Positions 56,100-63,650 of a DNA stretch of 64,000 nucleotides are shown here, piece by piece. This DNA is from Paraburkholderia edwinii (GTDB lineage: Bacteria; Pseudomonadota; Gammaproteobacteria; Burkholderiales; Burkholderiaceae). Below the pieces are notes generated by a model. It did not search any database, was not told the DNA's origin, and saw only the letters and a list, made by a program, of their open reading frames with translations. The DNA lies in assembly GCF_019428685.1 (NCBI RefSeq), contig NZ_CP080095.1, positions 4,526,001 through 4,590,000 of the forward strand. Reading direction: 5' to 3'. The position numbers and the translations under genes are program-made. Positions within the stretch are counted from its first letter, which is position 1. Each line of letters starts with the position of its first letter.

Positions 56100-56375
56100 C
56101 TAGCCGTAACGACGCTTCATCCAATAACGCTGCCAGAGCTTGAGAAGCATCACATAGACGGCAATGGCCACGACCAAATCAATTACGATCATTGCCACGA
56201 TGTAGAACATCTCGTAATCATCCACGCCAAAACTCTGGGATATCACGATTAGATAGTGCTGCTGTTGCCGCGTCATGGGCATCGGGTAAGTATGGACATA
56301 TCGGCCCGCCAGCAAGAACAAAGCACAAAACAGAAGTATCTTGAACGCTCTACGGACAAGTGTCGCCATCTGCAA
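56100..56375 (-). CDS. Two-TM membrane protein, candidate immunity protein for the Tlde1-like effector
   Basis: A 91-residue protein with two membrane helices (about 10-25 and 56-78) and a periplasmic loop between them (about 26-55, YVHTYPMPMTRQQQHYLIVISQSFG); the tail is basic. It overlaps the 3' end of the L,D-transpeptidase-like effector gene by 26 bp on the same strand, the usual place for an immunity gene. A periplasm-facing membrane protein would suit an effector that attacks peptidoglycan. Function is inferred from position; I recognise no family. Confidence 0.6.
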   Translation of the reverse strand: MQMATLVRRAFKILLFCALFLLAGRYVHTYPMPMTRQQQHYLIVISQSFGVDDYEMFYIVAMIVIDLVVAIAVYVMLLKLWQRYWMKRRYG

Positions 56376-56868
56376 TTACCTCAATCCAACCATATGCACG
56401 TATTCCCGAGTCACCGGCGAGAACAGTCGAAGTCTGCAGCAACGCTTGTCGAAGCCTGCGAAAGTCAGCAAGGCTTTGCAGCGTGATGCACCCGTATGAA
56501 TGTCCGCCCCCTCCAACGGGATGCAATCGGAAATTGCCGCGCTTCACGCCATTGACCCACGTCCAGTCGTCGATCGAAGCGTCATCACGATACAGAGCGA
56601 ACCATTCCGAATGATTCGATGGCGCACCCATCACCGTGTTCCACGTGTCTCTGGTCCATGCTTCCACGCGGGATCCGATGCCCCCGCTGGGGCGATCAAC
56701 AATCCAGTACTTGCCGGCCGGCAAAGGCCCCTTGCCTGCGACGGCCGTACAACCACCCCGGTTACGGTAGATGTCATCACCCGAGAAAGCCATGAATGTA
56801 CCCACGCCAAACATCGTCACAGGCGAAAGCGGCTCGTTATTAACGATGAATTTTCCTTGTAAGGCCAT
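56350..56868 (-). CDS. Tlde1-like (DUF2778) L,D-transpeptidase type VI secretion effector
   Basis: A 172-residue protein of the DUF2778/Tlde1 family. Tlde1 effectors are delivered by type VI secretion and cut or exchange peptidoglycan stem peptides in the target periplasm. The start MALQGKFIVNNEPLSP is typical. The catalytic stretch FRLHPVGGGGHSYGCITL contains His116, His123 and Cys127, matching the H-x-S-x-G-C arrangement. There is no signal peptide, as expected for a type VI cargo. It follows an hcp gene by 13 bp, so the Hcp ring is its likely carrier, and overlaps an immunity candidate. Confidence 0.82.
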   Translation of the reverse strand: MALQGKFIVNNEPLSPVTMFGVGTFMAFSGDDIYRNRGGCTAVAGKGPLPAGKYWIVDRPSGGIGSRVEAWTRDTWNTVMGAPSNHSEWFALYRDDASIDDWTWVNGVKRGNFRLHPVGGGGHSYGCITLQSLADFRRLRQALLQTSTVLAGDSGIRAYGWIEVIADGDTCP

Positions 56869-56881
56869 ACGATGCTCTTAA

Positions 56882-57367
56882 CTATGACCGCTCGGTCCAA
56901 TCGTCGGTGAACTTGATGTTTCCGTCCGTGTAATGCCAGGTAATGCGGCTGTACATCATGGAGATCGTTTCCATGTGATTGAGCTGCGACGTCGCGGACA
57001 GCCTCGTATTCGACATACCGGGATTAACTCCGGCGACCTTCACGTCCTCCATCAACATGATGAAATACACTTCCTCCCGACCGGCATCGTTGATTCGATA
57101 CCATTTCAACTCCGCGGATTGAAGCGTTTGACCGGTGGCAACGGCTCGATACAGATATGGGCTCGCGGAATCGAATTCCTTTTCGATTGACATGGGTGAG
57201 TGCGAACGAGGGCCGGTGATTTTCCCGACGTTGCTATCGACTGGCAGATTCAAGCCGTGCCCAAAGCCAATTACCTCAATGCTCCCCTCTCGGCCTTGCA
57301 CCGTTGAAGATCCTTTAATGTCTGCGCCGCCATCGTCTTTCAGCCACATGTGAGCAGGAATCGGCAT
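56882..57367 (-). CDS. hcp: Hcp-family type VI secretion tube protein
   Basis: Hcp hexamers form the tube of the type VI apparatus and carry small effectors in their lumen. The 161-residue protein shows the family pattern: MPIPAHMWLKDDGGADIKGSS, the EVIGFGHGLNLPVD strand, a beta-barrel core with KEFDSASPYLYRAVATGQ, and the C-terminal MYSRITWHYTDGNIKFTDDW. The ATG at 57367 starts the family N-terminus. No structural type VI genes are in the window, so this is an orphan hcp that must work with an apparatus encoded elsewhere. Confidence 0.9.
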   Translation of the reverse strand: MPIPAHMWLKDDGGADIKGSSTVQGREGSIEVIGFGHGLNLPVDSNVGKITGPRSHSPMSIEKEFDSASPYLYRAVATGQTLQSAELKWYRINDAGREEVYFIMLMEDVKVAGVNPGMSNTRLSATSQLNHMETISMMYSRITWHYTDGNIKFTDDWTERS

Positions 57368-57487
57368 TCTGTTTCTGGTCCTCGATTTATTGATGATCAC
57401 GGGTTCCCGTGCAAGACCACAACGCTATCGCAGCCCAAATCCACACACGTCAAGATTCGTAAAGATGGATCTCGCAATACTCCCCGT

Positions 57488-58768
57488 TCACCGGCCGTGT
57501 GTCGCCTCACCAAAAATCAACTTTGCTGATCCACCAAGCGAGCGCGAACGCCAGAAGAGGAACACGAGCACCCCCACCACCATCTGCGCCGCCACCACAA
57601 ACGCCACACACCCCGCCCACCCCCAAGCCTTCCACGCAGTCACCGGCAGCATCGCCCCCAGACTCCCGCCGAAATAGTAGAACGACAGATAAATGCCAAT
57701 CGCCGTCGACCTCGCCGCCCCCGACATCTGCGAAATAAACGAATTGGCCGACGCCTGTTCGACGAACACCGCAGTCGACCCAAGCGCGAGCCCAAGCAGA
57801 ATCACACTGACGCTATCGGAGAGCGTCAGCAGCGCACCCAACAACGCAAGCACAACCGCTGCAAGCGCAGTCGTTCGCGGCCCGCGATATCGCGCGACTC
57901 GTCCCGCAAGCGGCGTCACCACAACCGCAACGAGAAACACCGCGTAGATCGCGCCGATCTGGACGGTATTGAAGTTAAACGGAGCTTCAACAAGCCGCAG
58001 CCCGATAAACGTGAACGTCGCGACTTGCGAGGCGAGTACGCATGCGCCAACGAGAAACGAAGCCAGCAAAGGACCACTCTTTAACAGCGTCCATTTCGAA
58101 GTCTCCTTTGCATCGTCGTTATTGAATCGCGCCGCATTGGCACGAGAAGCGGGCAAACACGTGTAGATCACCACGCCAGTCGCAACACAGAGCCACGCAA
58201 TCACATCCAATGCATGACGCCAATCAGCAAACGACGTCAGCGAGTTCGTGACGAATCGCCCAGCAAATCCACCAAGCGTCGTACCCGCGACGAAGAGCGC
58301 ATTGACCTCCATCGCCTCGTCACGACCAAACAGCTCGCCGGTATACGCAACTGAAATCGCAAAGACAAACGGCATCAACACACCTGCCGCAAAACGCGCG
58401 GCAAGAAACGACGAAAAGCTCGTCGCATGCGCGGACCAGATCACAGGCAACGCAGCCGCCACCGCGGCAAACGAGATCACCTTCCGCCTCTCGAACCGCG
58501 CAGACAGCCGACCGACGAATGGAGCGATAATCGCGACAGCAAGCGTGGTCACGCTAACGCCTTGCCCGGCGCGTTCCGCACTCACATTGAACGTGACAGC
58601 GAGCTCACGCAAAATGCCCTGCGTCGCATAGAGATTGAGAAACGCAGCAAGCCCGCAAAGAAAAAACGCGATCCGAACCGTTCGATTGCCCACTGATATT
58701 TTCCCGTTTGACTTATGGACAGTCTGATCGCCCCACTTCGCGCACGCCAATACCGTTTCTGTCGTCAT
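57488..58768 (-). CDS. MFS transporter (AraJ/YnfM-like drug or metabolite efflux)
   Basis: An inner-membrane major facilitator with 12 hydrophobic segments and 426 residues. It shows the loop GRLSARFERRKVISF after TM2 and AYTGELFGRDEAMEVNALFVAGTTLGGFAGRF typical of the DHA1 AraJ/YnfM-like branch. The ATG at 58768 has no ribosome site; a GTG at 58693 with GGGAA upstream would give a 401-residue protein and leave a more normal 94-bp divergent promoter. It is divergent from a LysR gene, which probably regulates it. Confidence 0.85.
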   Translation of the reverse strand: MTTETVLACAKWGDQTVHKSNGKISVGNRTVRIAFFLCGLAAFLNLYATQGILRELAVTFNVSAERAGQGVSVTTLAVAIIAPFVGRLSARFERRKVISFAAVAAALPVIWSAHATSFSSFLAARFAAGVLMPFVFAISVAYTGELFGRDEAMEVNALFVAGTTLGGFAGRFVTNSLTSFADWRHALDVIAWLCVATGVVIYTCLPASRANAARFNNDDAKETSKWTLLKSGPLLASFLVGACVLASQVATFTFIGLRLVEAPFNFNTVQIGAIYAVFLVAVVVTPLAGRVARYRGPRTTALAAVVLALLGALLTLSDSVSVILLGLALGSTAVFVEQASANSFISQMSGAARSTAIGIYLSFYYFGGSLGAMLPVTAWKAWGWAGCVAFVVAAQMVVGVLVFLFWRSRSLGGSAKLIFGEATHGR

Positions 58769-58787
58769 TGATACCGGATCGATAAAT

Positions 58788-59711
58788 ATGCTCGATTTGC
58801 GCCGCCTGCGTTACTTCGTGACCATCGCCGAGGAATTGCACTTTGGCCGCGCAGCGACGCGCCTGCGTATCGCGCAGCCTCCGTTGACGCGCCATATCAC
58901 AGCGCTCGAAACCGAACTCGGCATACGCCTCTTCGAACGATCGACTCGAGCGGTCCGACTAACACCCGAAGGCACGTTGTTTCTCGAGCAGGCGCGCGCC
59001 GTCCTTCGGGCGGTCGATGAAGCGGAAGAAACCGCACGCAAAATGGCACAAGGCGTCACTGGACGCCTCGTAATCGGATACTCAAGCTCGATTCCGATGT
59101 CCGATGTTTTCTCGGACGTCGTGCGCAACGTGAGCCGCAATTTGCCGGAGGTGGAGTTGCTGTTTCGGGAAGTGTCGTCGGCGAGTCAGGTTCAGCAGAT
59201 TGCCGATGGAACGCTTGATGTTGGATTCGGGTGGTCAGCCGAAAAGGCCGCCAAGGAAGGCATTCAGTCGTTGATCGTTTCCCGGGATCCGCTCGTTGTC
59301 GCGGCGCCTTCGACCAGTGCGTACGCGGGCAAAACAGTTATCGATTTTGCCGAACTCGCCGAAGAAACTTTCCTGAACTATCCGCCCGGTTACGGTGCTG
59401 CATTAAATACGGCGTTGGATGAACTGTGCTCGCGGGCTGGCTTTACTCCGCGCATGGGTCCAACCGCTTCGCAGATGACGACGCTGATATCGCTAGTGGC
59501 TGCGGAACGCGGTGTCGCGGTCGTGCCGAGTTTTACTTCTGCGTTGCAACGATCTGGCGTCGCGTATGTGTCATTGGCTGAACCCTATGTGTTCGAACAG
59601 ACCATCATCTGGAGTGAACCGTTTTCGTCGACATGCGTTGAGCGATTCATCGAGCTGGTGAAGTCACTCCCGCTGCACCAGGACCCATTGAGCCGGCGCC
59701 ACTTCATGTGA
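58788..59711 (+). CDS. LysR-family transcriptional regulator
   Basis: A 307-residue regulator with the standard N-terminal helix-turn-helix (MLDLRRLRYFVTIAEELHFGRAATRL, QPPLTRHITALETELGIRLFER, GTLFLEQARAVL). The substrate-binding domain from about 90 is of the BenM/CatM/TfdR kind, ending in a GVAVVPSF loop. It is divergent from the MFS gene, the usual LysR arrangement, so it likely activates or represses that transporter in response to the substrate. The A/T-rich dyad near 58762-58790 may be part of its site. Confidence 0.9.
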   Translation: MLDLRRLRYFVTIAEELHFGRAATRLRIAQPPLTRHITALETELGIRLFERSTRAVRLTPEGTLFLEQARAVLRAVDEAEETARKMAQGVTGRLVIGYSSSIPMSDVFSDVVRNVSRNLPEVELLFREVSSASQVQQIADGTLDVGFGWSAEKAAKEGIQSLIVSRDPLVVAAPSTSAYAGKTVIDFAELAEETFLNYPPGYGAALNTALDELCSRAGFTPRMGPTASQMTTLISLVAAERGVAVVPSFTSALQRSGVAYVSLAEPYVFEQTIIWSEPFSSTCVERFIELVKSLPLHQDPLSRRHFM

Positions 59712-59751
59712 CACCGGACCGCACTGCATGGCGTAGCTTGCTGGTAAGCGG

Positions 59752-60141
59752 TCACTTGCCGCCCGACCAATTCGCACGCCTCCGCACCATCGCCCTCTCC
59801 ACTTCCGCCCATACCTCGGCACACCGGATGCGATGGTAGAGAACACCCGCTTCATAAGAAATCCGACCTGCCCACGAACGCTCTCTCTTCGCCAAATTTG
59901 CGCTTATTTCAGTCACCACCCAGTCGGGTTCGAACCCAGCCCAAACCGGTGGCACGGGCGTCATCAGGTTAGGCCCACACACGGGAGCCACCTCGCGAAA
60001 GAAAATCTGCTTTAAGTCGCTCCACGAGTATTGGTCAATCATCGCGACCTCGCGATCGTAGTCGATTTCATTGTCAACGAAGAATTCGGACATCACTATC
60101 CAGATGGACTTCCGCTCTTCCAGACTCACCGGATTCCCCAT
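59752..60141 (-). CDS. DUF7079-like small protein, candidate immunity protein
   Basis: A 129-residue soluble, charged protein. The pattern (LEERKSIWIVMSEFFVDNEIDYD, LKQIFFREVAPVCGPNLM, VWAGFEPDWV) resembles a family I recall as DUF7079, often found near secreted toxins. It overlaps the end of the membrane-segment effector candidate by 16 bp on the same strand and is the last gene of the PAAR cassette. That position suggests immunity, though a soluble protein against a membrane-active toxin would be unusual. Confidence 0.62.
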   Translation of the reverse strand: MGNPVSLEERKSIWIVMSEFFVDNEIDYDREVAMIDQYSWSDLKQIFFREVAPVCGPNLMTPVPPVWAGFEPDWVVTEISANLAKRERSWAGRISYEAGVLYHRIRCAEVWAEVERAMVRRRANWSGGK

Positions 60142-60920
60142 TCCTGAAATTCCCTCACCTCGTCCAGATATCTATCGTATGCGACGTCGGCAACTGTCGC
60201 ACCTGCCGTTGACCCGATGATAAGAACCGCAACCGCACAAAACGGTGCACCGGGGCCGCAGATAGTAGATATGGTTAAGCCCGCCAGGAAGGCGCCGATC
60301 ATTCCTCCTTCGATAATGGTTCCCTGTCTCGCGGTTTCCGTCAGCTTGTCATCTGCGGTCAGAATCGAGTATCCCGCGAGAGCCGCCGATACAAGAATTC
60401 CGACCTTCCCGGCCGTGCGTAGCCTTGCGGTCTTCGCAGTTACTACGACGTCGTTCCGCCCAGCGGCCTCAATGGCGGAGTAATAAGCCTGATCTTTCTC
60501 AGCCTCCGTGAGGTATCGAAAAGGCTTGGAAAATAGCCGATTCGAATAGCGGTCAAGGATCGTATCCAGAGTGTATCCGTGTGCTTTTTTTGCTTGCGCA
60601 GCAGCCAGCCCTTGAGGTGAAGTGACCCGACGCGTTTCTTCCATAATCTGATTGCGCATCGAATTGCAGAACGCTGCTCCCTCGGAAGCAGACATCCGCA
60701 CCGCGTCAACTTCCTCTTGAACCATCCTGCTTATCCTTCGAATACCTTCTGCGTAGCGGGCTCGAACGGTTGCATCGCTAATCGCGCTGGTCGAAAAATA
60801 TATCCCGGCAGCTTCAAGCGACTCACGAGCCGATTTTAGAAACGCTCGATCAAGTGAATGTTCCTGCCGCGTCTCATATGGACCATGAAGTACTGTTGAG
60901 TTTCCTTGAGCATTTGTCAT
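60126..60920 (-). CDS. Candidate type VI effector with C-terminal membrane-inserting segments
   Basis: A 264-residue protein without signal peptide. Residues 1-165 are helical and charged, with no named domain. Three hydrophobic, Gly/Ala-rich segments follow: about 172-188, 204-222 and 226-247. They flank the turn CGPGAPFC (221-228) and resemble the glycine-rich helical hairpins of pore-forming or membrane-acting secreted toxins. It follows a PAAR gene by 4 bp and overlaps an immunity candidate. I infer it is a PAAR-delivered cargo that acts at the target membrane. No enzyme motif is visible and the exact family is unknown. Confidence 0.6.
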   Translation of the reverse strand: MTNAQGNSTVLHGPYETRQEHSLDRAFLKSARESLEAAGIYFSTSAISDATVRARYAEGIRRISRMVQEEVDAVRMSASEGAAFCNSMRNQIMEETRRVTSPQGLAAAQAKKAHGYTLDTILDRYSNRLFSKPFRYLTEAEKDQAYYSAIEAAGRNDVVVTAKTARLRTAGKVGILVSAALAGYSILTADDKLTETARQGTIIEGGMIGAFLAGLTISTICGPGAPFCAVAVLIIGSTAGATVADVAYDRYLDEVREFQEWGIR

Positions 60921-60924
60921 TTCG

Positions 60925-61485
60925 TTATCCCATGGCCGCGGAGAGAAGTCGGTCGGTTACAGAATTGCATCCCTGTTTGCTGTCAAGCAGTAGTTCAAGC
61001 TTGATACAAGGACTACCAGTGGTGCGAGCAATCCGCACACTGTTTCGGGAATCTAACGTCCCGTACTCCGTCGAACCGTCCGCAAAGTGGGCGATGCATT
61101 GCAAGCCCTCATTGCAACCGCCACCTTTCAACGTGAACGCGATCCACTGCTCAGGAGTGTTACCAGCTGATACTGGAGTCTCTCGCGTTTGTTGGAGCGC
61201 GCCTCCATCAGTCTCCAGAAATATCCCTGGATTGCGCCCAACGAGTACCCGGTTCCTGCCGCAGGGACACAGTACCTTGTCGCCGTCAACAACCACGTTC
61301 CTGCTCTTTTGCGATATTCCTTTACCAGTGCCATATATCTTGTACGTGCCCTTGCAGTTGCCACAGGTTGCCTCGTCGTTAGTCAGTGCGACCCGTTTCC
61401 GGTCGTCGTAAATTCCCGACGCAAAGGCGATGACAATTCCACCGGTTGTCGTTGGGTCGCCGTGTCGGACCGCAGCCTTACGCAT
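60925..61485 (-). CDS. PAAR-domain protein with cysteine-rich insert and C-terminal extension
   Basis: A 186-residue protein. Residues 1-85 form a PAAR domain (MRKAAVRHGDPTTTGG start), the spike tip of type VI secretion. A CxxC and a CxC pair (Cys41, Cys44, Cys73, Cys75) may bind metal within it. Residues 90-186 are a beta-rich extension with further cysteines, perhaps a cargo adaptor. The start at 61485 has AGAGGA upstream and overlaps the preceding PAAR gene by 8 bp. It is followed after 4 bp by the effector candidate, which it probably loads on the spike. Confidence 0.8.
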   Translation of the reverse strand: MRKAAVRHGDPTTTGGIVIAFASGIYDDRKRVALTNDEATCGNCKGTYKIYGTGKGISQKSRNVVVDGDKVLCPCGRNRVLVGRNPGIFLETDGGALQQTRETPVSAGNTPEQWIAFTLKGGGCNEGLQCIAHFADGSTEYGTLDSRNSVRIARTTGSPCIKLELLLDSKQGCNSVTDRLLSAAMG

Positions 61486-61861
61486 CGTAACGTCCTCTGT
61501 CTGGCGTAGCGGCAACCGGGACATACTCATACGTCGCGTCGAACAGACCGGGAATTTCCTCGCCGACGCGCACGGTGATGCAACACCCGTTCTGTAATGT
61601 CTGCGTGATCTTGTCGCCGTTACTGAGACTCGAGCCTACTAGCGCAATCGGCTTGTCATCCGAGATCGCGGCAGAGCCCGCGCCGTCCACGATGCTCGCC
61701 TCGCTGCCATCCTCGTAGGTGACGATATCGCCGACGCGCGCGAATGCGAGCCCGTCACACTCGATGTGCGTCGTCGCCTTTGTCACCCGCCCGCCAAGCT
61801 CTGTGCGTGCGCCAATAGTCGCGAAGAAATAGGTCGCTTCTTTCTCTTGCTGATCCGGCAT
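61478..61861 (-). CDS. PAAR-domain protein
   Basis: A 127-residue protein consisting almost entirely of a PAAR-type domain: FATIGARTELGGRVTKATTH, GLAFARVGDIVTYEDGSEASIVDGAG, DKPIALVGSSLSNGDKITQT, and a C-terminal strand. It caps the VgrG spike. Having two different PAAR genes in succession is unusual. It is the first gene of the four-gene cassette (PAAR, PAAR, effector, immunity). The ribosome site AAGGAAAG precedes the ATG at 61861. Confidence 0.8.
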   Translation of the reverse strand: MPDQQEKEATYFFATIGARTELGGRVTKATTHIECDGLAFARVGDIVTYEDGSEASIVDGAGSAAISDDKPIALVGSSLSNGDKITQTLQNGCCITVRVGEEIPGLFDATYEYVPVAATPDRGRYDA

Positions 61862-62270
61862 GATCTTCTTTCCTTATCATCGATGTCAGTGACTACCGCC
61901 TCGAGGTTGCGGTATGCGATGTGCGGCGATCCTCACCCGCGCCTCTTTAATACCGGACGACTTGATCGGAGACAATCGACCGAGATAAGAAATGACAATA
62001 TTTGACGAAACGTATGCGGCAAGACCCGTCTACGGCGGCACGCCTTAAGAACTTCCTAAGAAGTTCAAATAAGTCTTCGGAGGAAGACCAATATCGCCAA
62101 ACTCACAATGCTGCCGCATGCCCGCTTCCGCGACGTTTAGCTTCCGTGCTTTTCCAGATCACGCACTCCTATCCGCTTGATCTGCATCAACCCCCCACCC
62201 GCCCGATCCTCATACACTCAAACAGAGGCTGGCACCCCTACCGCCCGCCGCTCGAAACGGAGCGACTGCG
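61862..62270. other. Divergent region between the PAAR cassette and the Usp genes
   Basis: 409 bp. On the minus side a moderate promoter is visible (separate entry). On the plus side TTGACG at 62002-62007 could be a -35. The inverted repeat GAACTT-N6-AAGTTC lies at 62049-62066. A 90-codon frame at 62002-62274 lacks credible features. Confidence 0.45.
61947..61975 (-). promoter_or_regulatory. Possible promoter of the PAAR cassette
   Basis: On the minus strand TTGTCT (61970-61975) and TATTAA (61947-61952) are 17 bp apart, about 85 bp before the first PAAR gene. Each box matches four of six consensus bases. Confidence 0.35.
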
Positions 62271-63113
62271 ATGAGCTACAAATCTCTTCTCGTCCATCTC
62301 GACAACAGCGAGCACACTCCGCAGCGGCTCGATGCCGCGCTCCATCTCGCGCGACGCTTCCACGCGCATCTGACCGGCCTCTACGCGACGTTCGAACCCG
62401 ATTCCCGCGCGTTTTACGTCATGGCCGGCACAGCCAGTTATTACGCGGCCCACCAGAGGCGGCGCGAGCAGCAACTCGGCGCGATCGAGCGGCTGTTTCA
62501 CGCCGAAGCATTGCGCGCCAATCTCGATGCACGATTCGTCTGCATAAATGGCCCCGCGAATTCAGGCGTGCCGCCGCACGCGCGTTACGCAGACCTCATC
62601 GTCATGGGTCAGACGGATCCGCAGGATCCCGAATCCTTCATCGACGAAAACTTCGTCGAAACCATCGTGATGTCTGCCGGGCGGCCCGTGCTGCTACTCC
62701 CGTACGCAAGCGGCGCCTCGCAGAAATTCGGCGAACGCATTCTCGTCGCGTGGGACGGCAGCCGCGAAGCCGCGCGCGCCGCCTACGACGCAGTCCCTTT
62801 TCTCTCGCACGCGAAAAAATGCACGGTCGTCACCGTGCGCGGCACCGAAGGCGAGCCGCCCGGCGAACGATTCGCCGGCGCTGACATTGCATTGACGCTC
62901 GCGCGCCACGACGCGGCGGTCGACGTGCTCGACGTCGACGCAAGCAAGGACACGCCGATCGGCGACGTGCTGCTGTCGACCGCATACGATCAGGGCTGCG
63001 ACATGATCGTGATGGGCGCATACGGGCACTCACGATGGCGCGAACTTGTCATGGGTGGCGCAACGCGAACCATCCTGCAATCGATGACCATGCCCGTGCT
63101 GATGTCGCGCTAG
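62271..63113 (+). CDS. Universal stress protein, two UspA domains
   Basis: A 280-residue cytoplasmic protein with two Usp folds. The first domain (about 1-145, SYKSLLVHLDNSEHTPQRLDAAL) lacks a clear ATP loop. The second (about 155-278) ends with GAYGHSRWRELVMGGATRTIL, the G-x2-G-x9-G-(S/T) nucleotide loop. Tandem Usp proteins of this size are common in Burkholderia and respond to low oxygen, starvation or acid; the exact role is unknown. First of three consecutive usp genes. Confidence 0.9.
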   Translation: MSYKSLLVHLDNSEHTPQRLDAALHLARRFHAHLTGLYATFEPDSRAFYVMAGTASYYAAHQRRREQQLGAIERLFHAEALRANLDARFVCINGPANSGVPPHARYADLIVMGQTDPQDPESFIDENFVETIVMSAGRPVLLLPYASGASQKFGERILVAWDGSREAARAAYDAVPFLSHAKKCTVVTVRGTEGEPPGERFAGADIALTLARHDAAVDVLDVDASKDTPIGDVLLSTAYDQGCDMIVMGAYGHSRWRELVMGGATRTILQSMTMPVLMSR

Positions 63114-63140
63114 ACGCCGTCCTTCCAGGGAGCCACACTC

Positions 63141-63650
63141 ATGTACAAAAGCATCCTCGTCGCACTCGACGGCAGCGACACCTCGCATCAGGTACTCGAA
63201 GCCGCGCTGCGTCTCGCGCGCGAAAATCACGCGTTGCTGCATCCGGTCTACGTCGTCGATATGCCCACCATCGCGTTCGGCACGCCCGGCTTCAATCCCG
63301 TGCCGATACGCGAGGCGATGCGCACCGAAGGCGAACTCGTGATCGCCGACGCGCGCGACCGCATGGCGAAACTGCGCATCAACGGCAGTCCGCGCGTCGT
63401 CGACACCAGTTCGCTCAGCGAAGACATCGCGCAGCGTCTCCAGTTATCGGCGATCGCATGCGATGCCGATCTCATCGTAATGGGAACGCATGGCCGGCGC
63501 GGCTTCCGGCGGTTCGTGCTCGGCAGCGTCGCGGAACGTGTCGTACGTGGCGCGCCGTGCGCGGTGCTGCTGATTCCATCAAGCGCGCAGCAGCCCGCCG
63601 CCGACCAGACCGCGGCCGCATCACACTCCGCGCAAAAGGAGCTCCCATGA
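63141..63650 (+). CDS. Universal stress protein, single UspA domain
   Basis: A 169-residue Usp. It begins MYKSILVALDGSDTSHQVLEAAL and has the ATP loop GTHGRRGFRRFVLGSVAERVV, so ATP binding is likely. The C-terminal 20 residues are Ala/Gln-rich. It starts 28 bp after the first usp gene, and its stop overlaps the next start as ATGA, so the three form an operon. Confidence 0.92.
   Translation: MYKSILVALDGSDTSHQVLEAALRLARENHALLHPVYVVDMPTIAFGTPGFNPVPIREAMRTEGELVIADARDRMAKLRINGSPRVVDTSSLSEDIAQRLQLSAIACDADLIVMGTHGRRGFRRFVLGSVAERVVRGAPCAVLLIPSSAQQPAADQTAAASHSAQKELP

Noticed and set aside
62002..62274. A 90-codon gene upstream of the first usp gene
   Set aside because: Overlaps the usp start, lacks a ribosome site and has no coherent fold or motif; the region is better explained as a divergent promoter.
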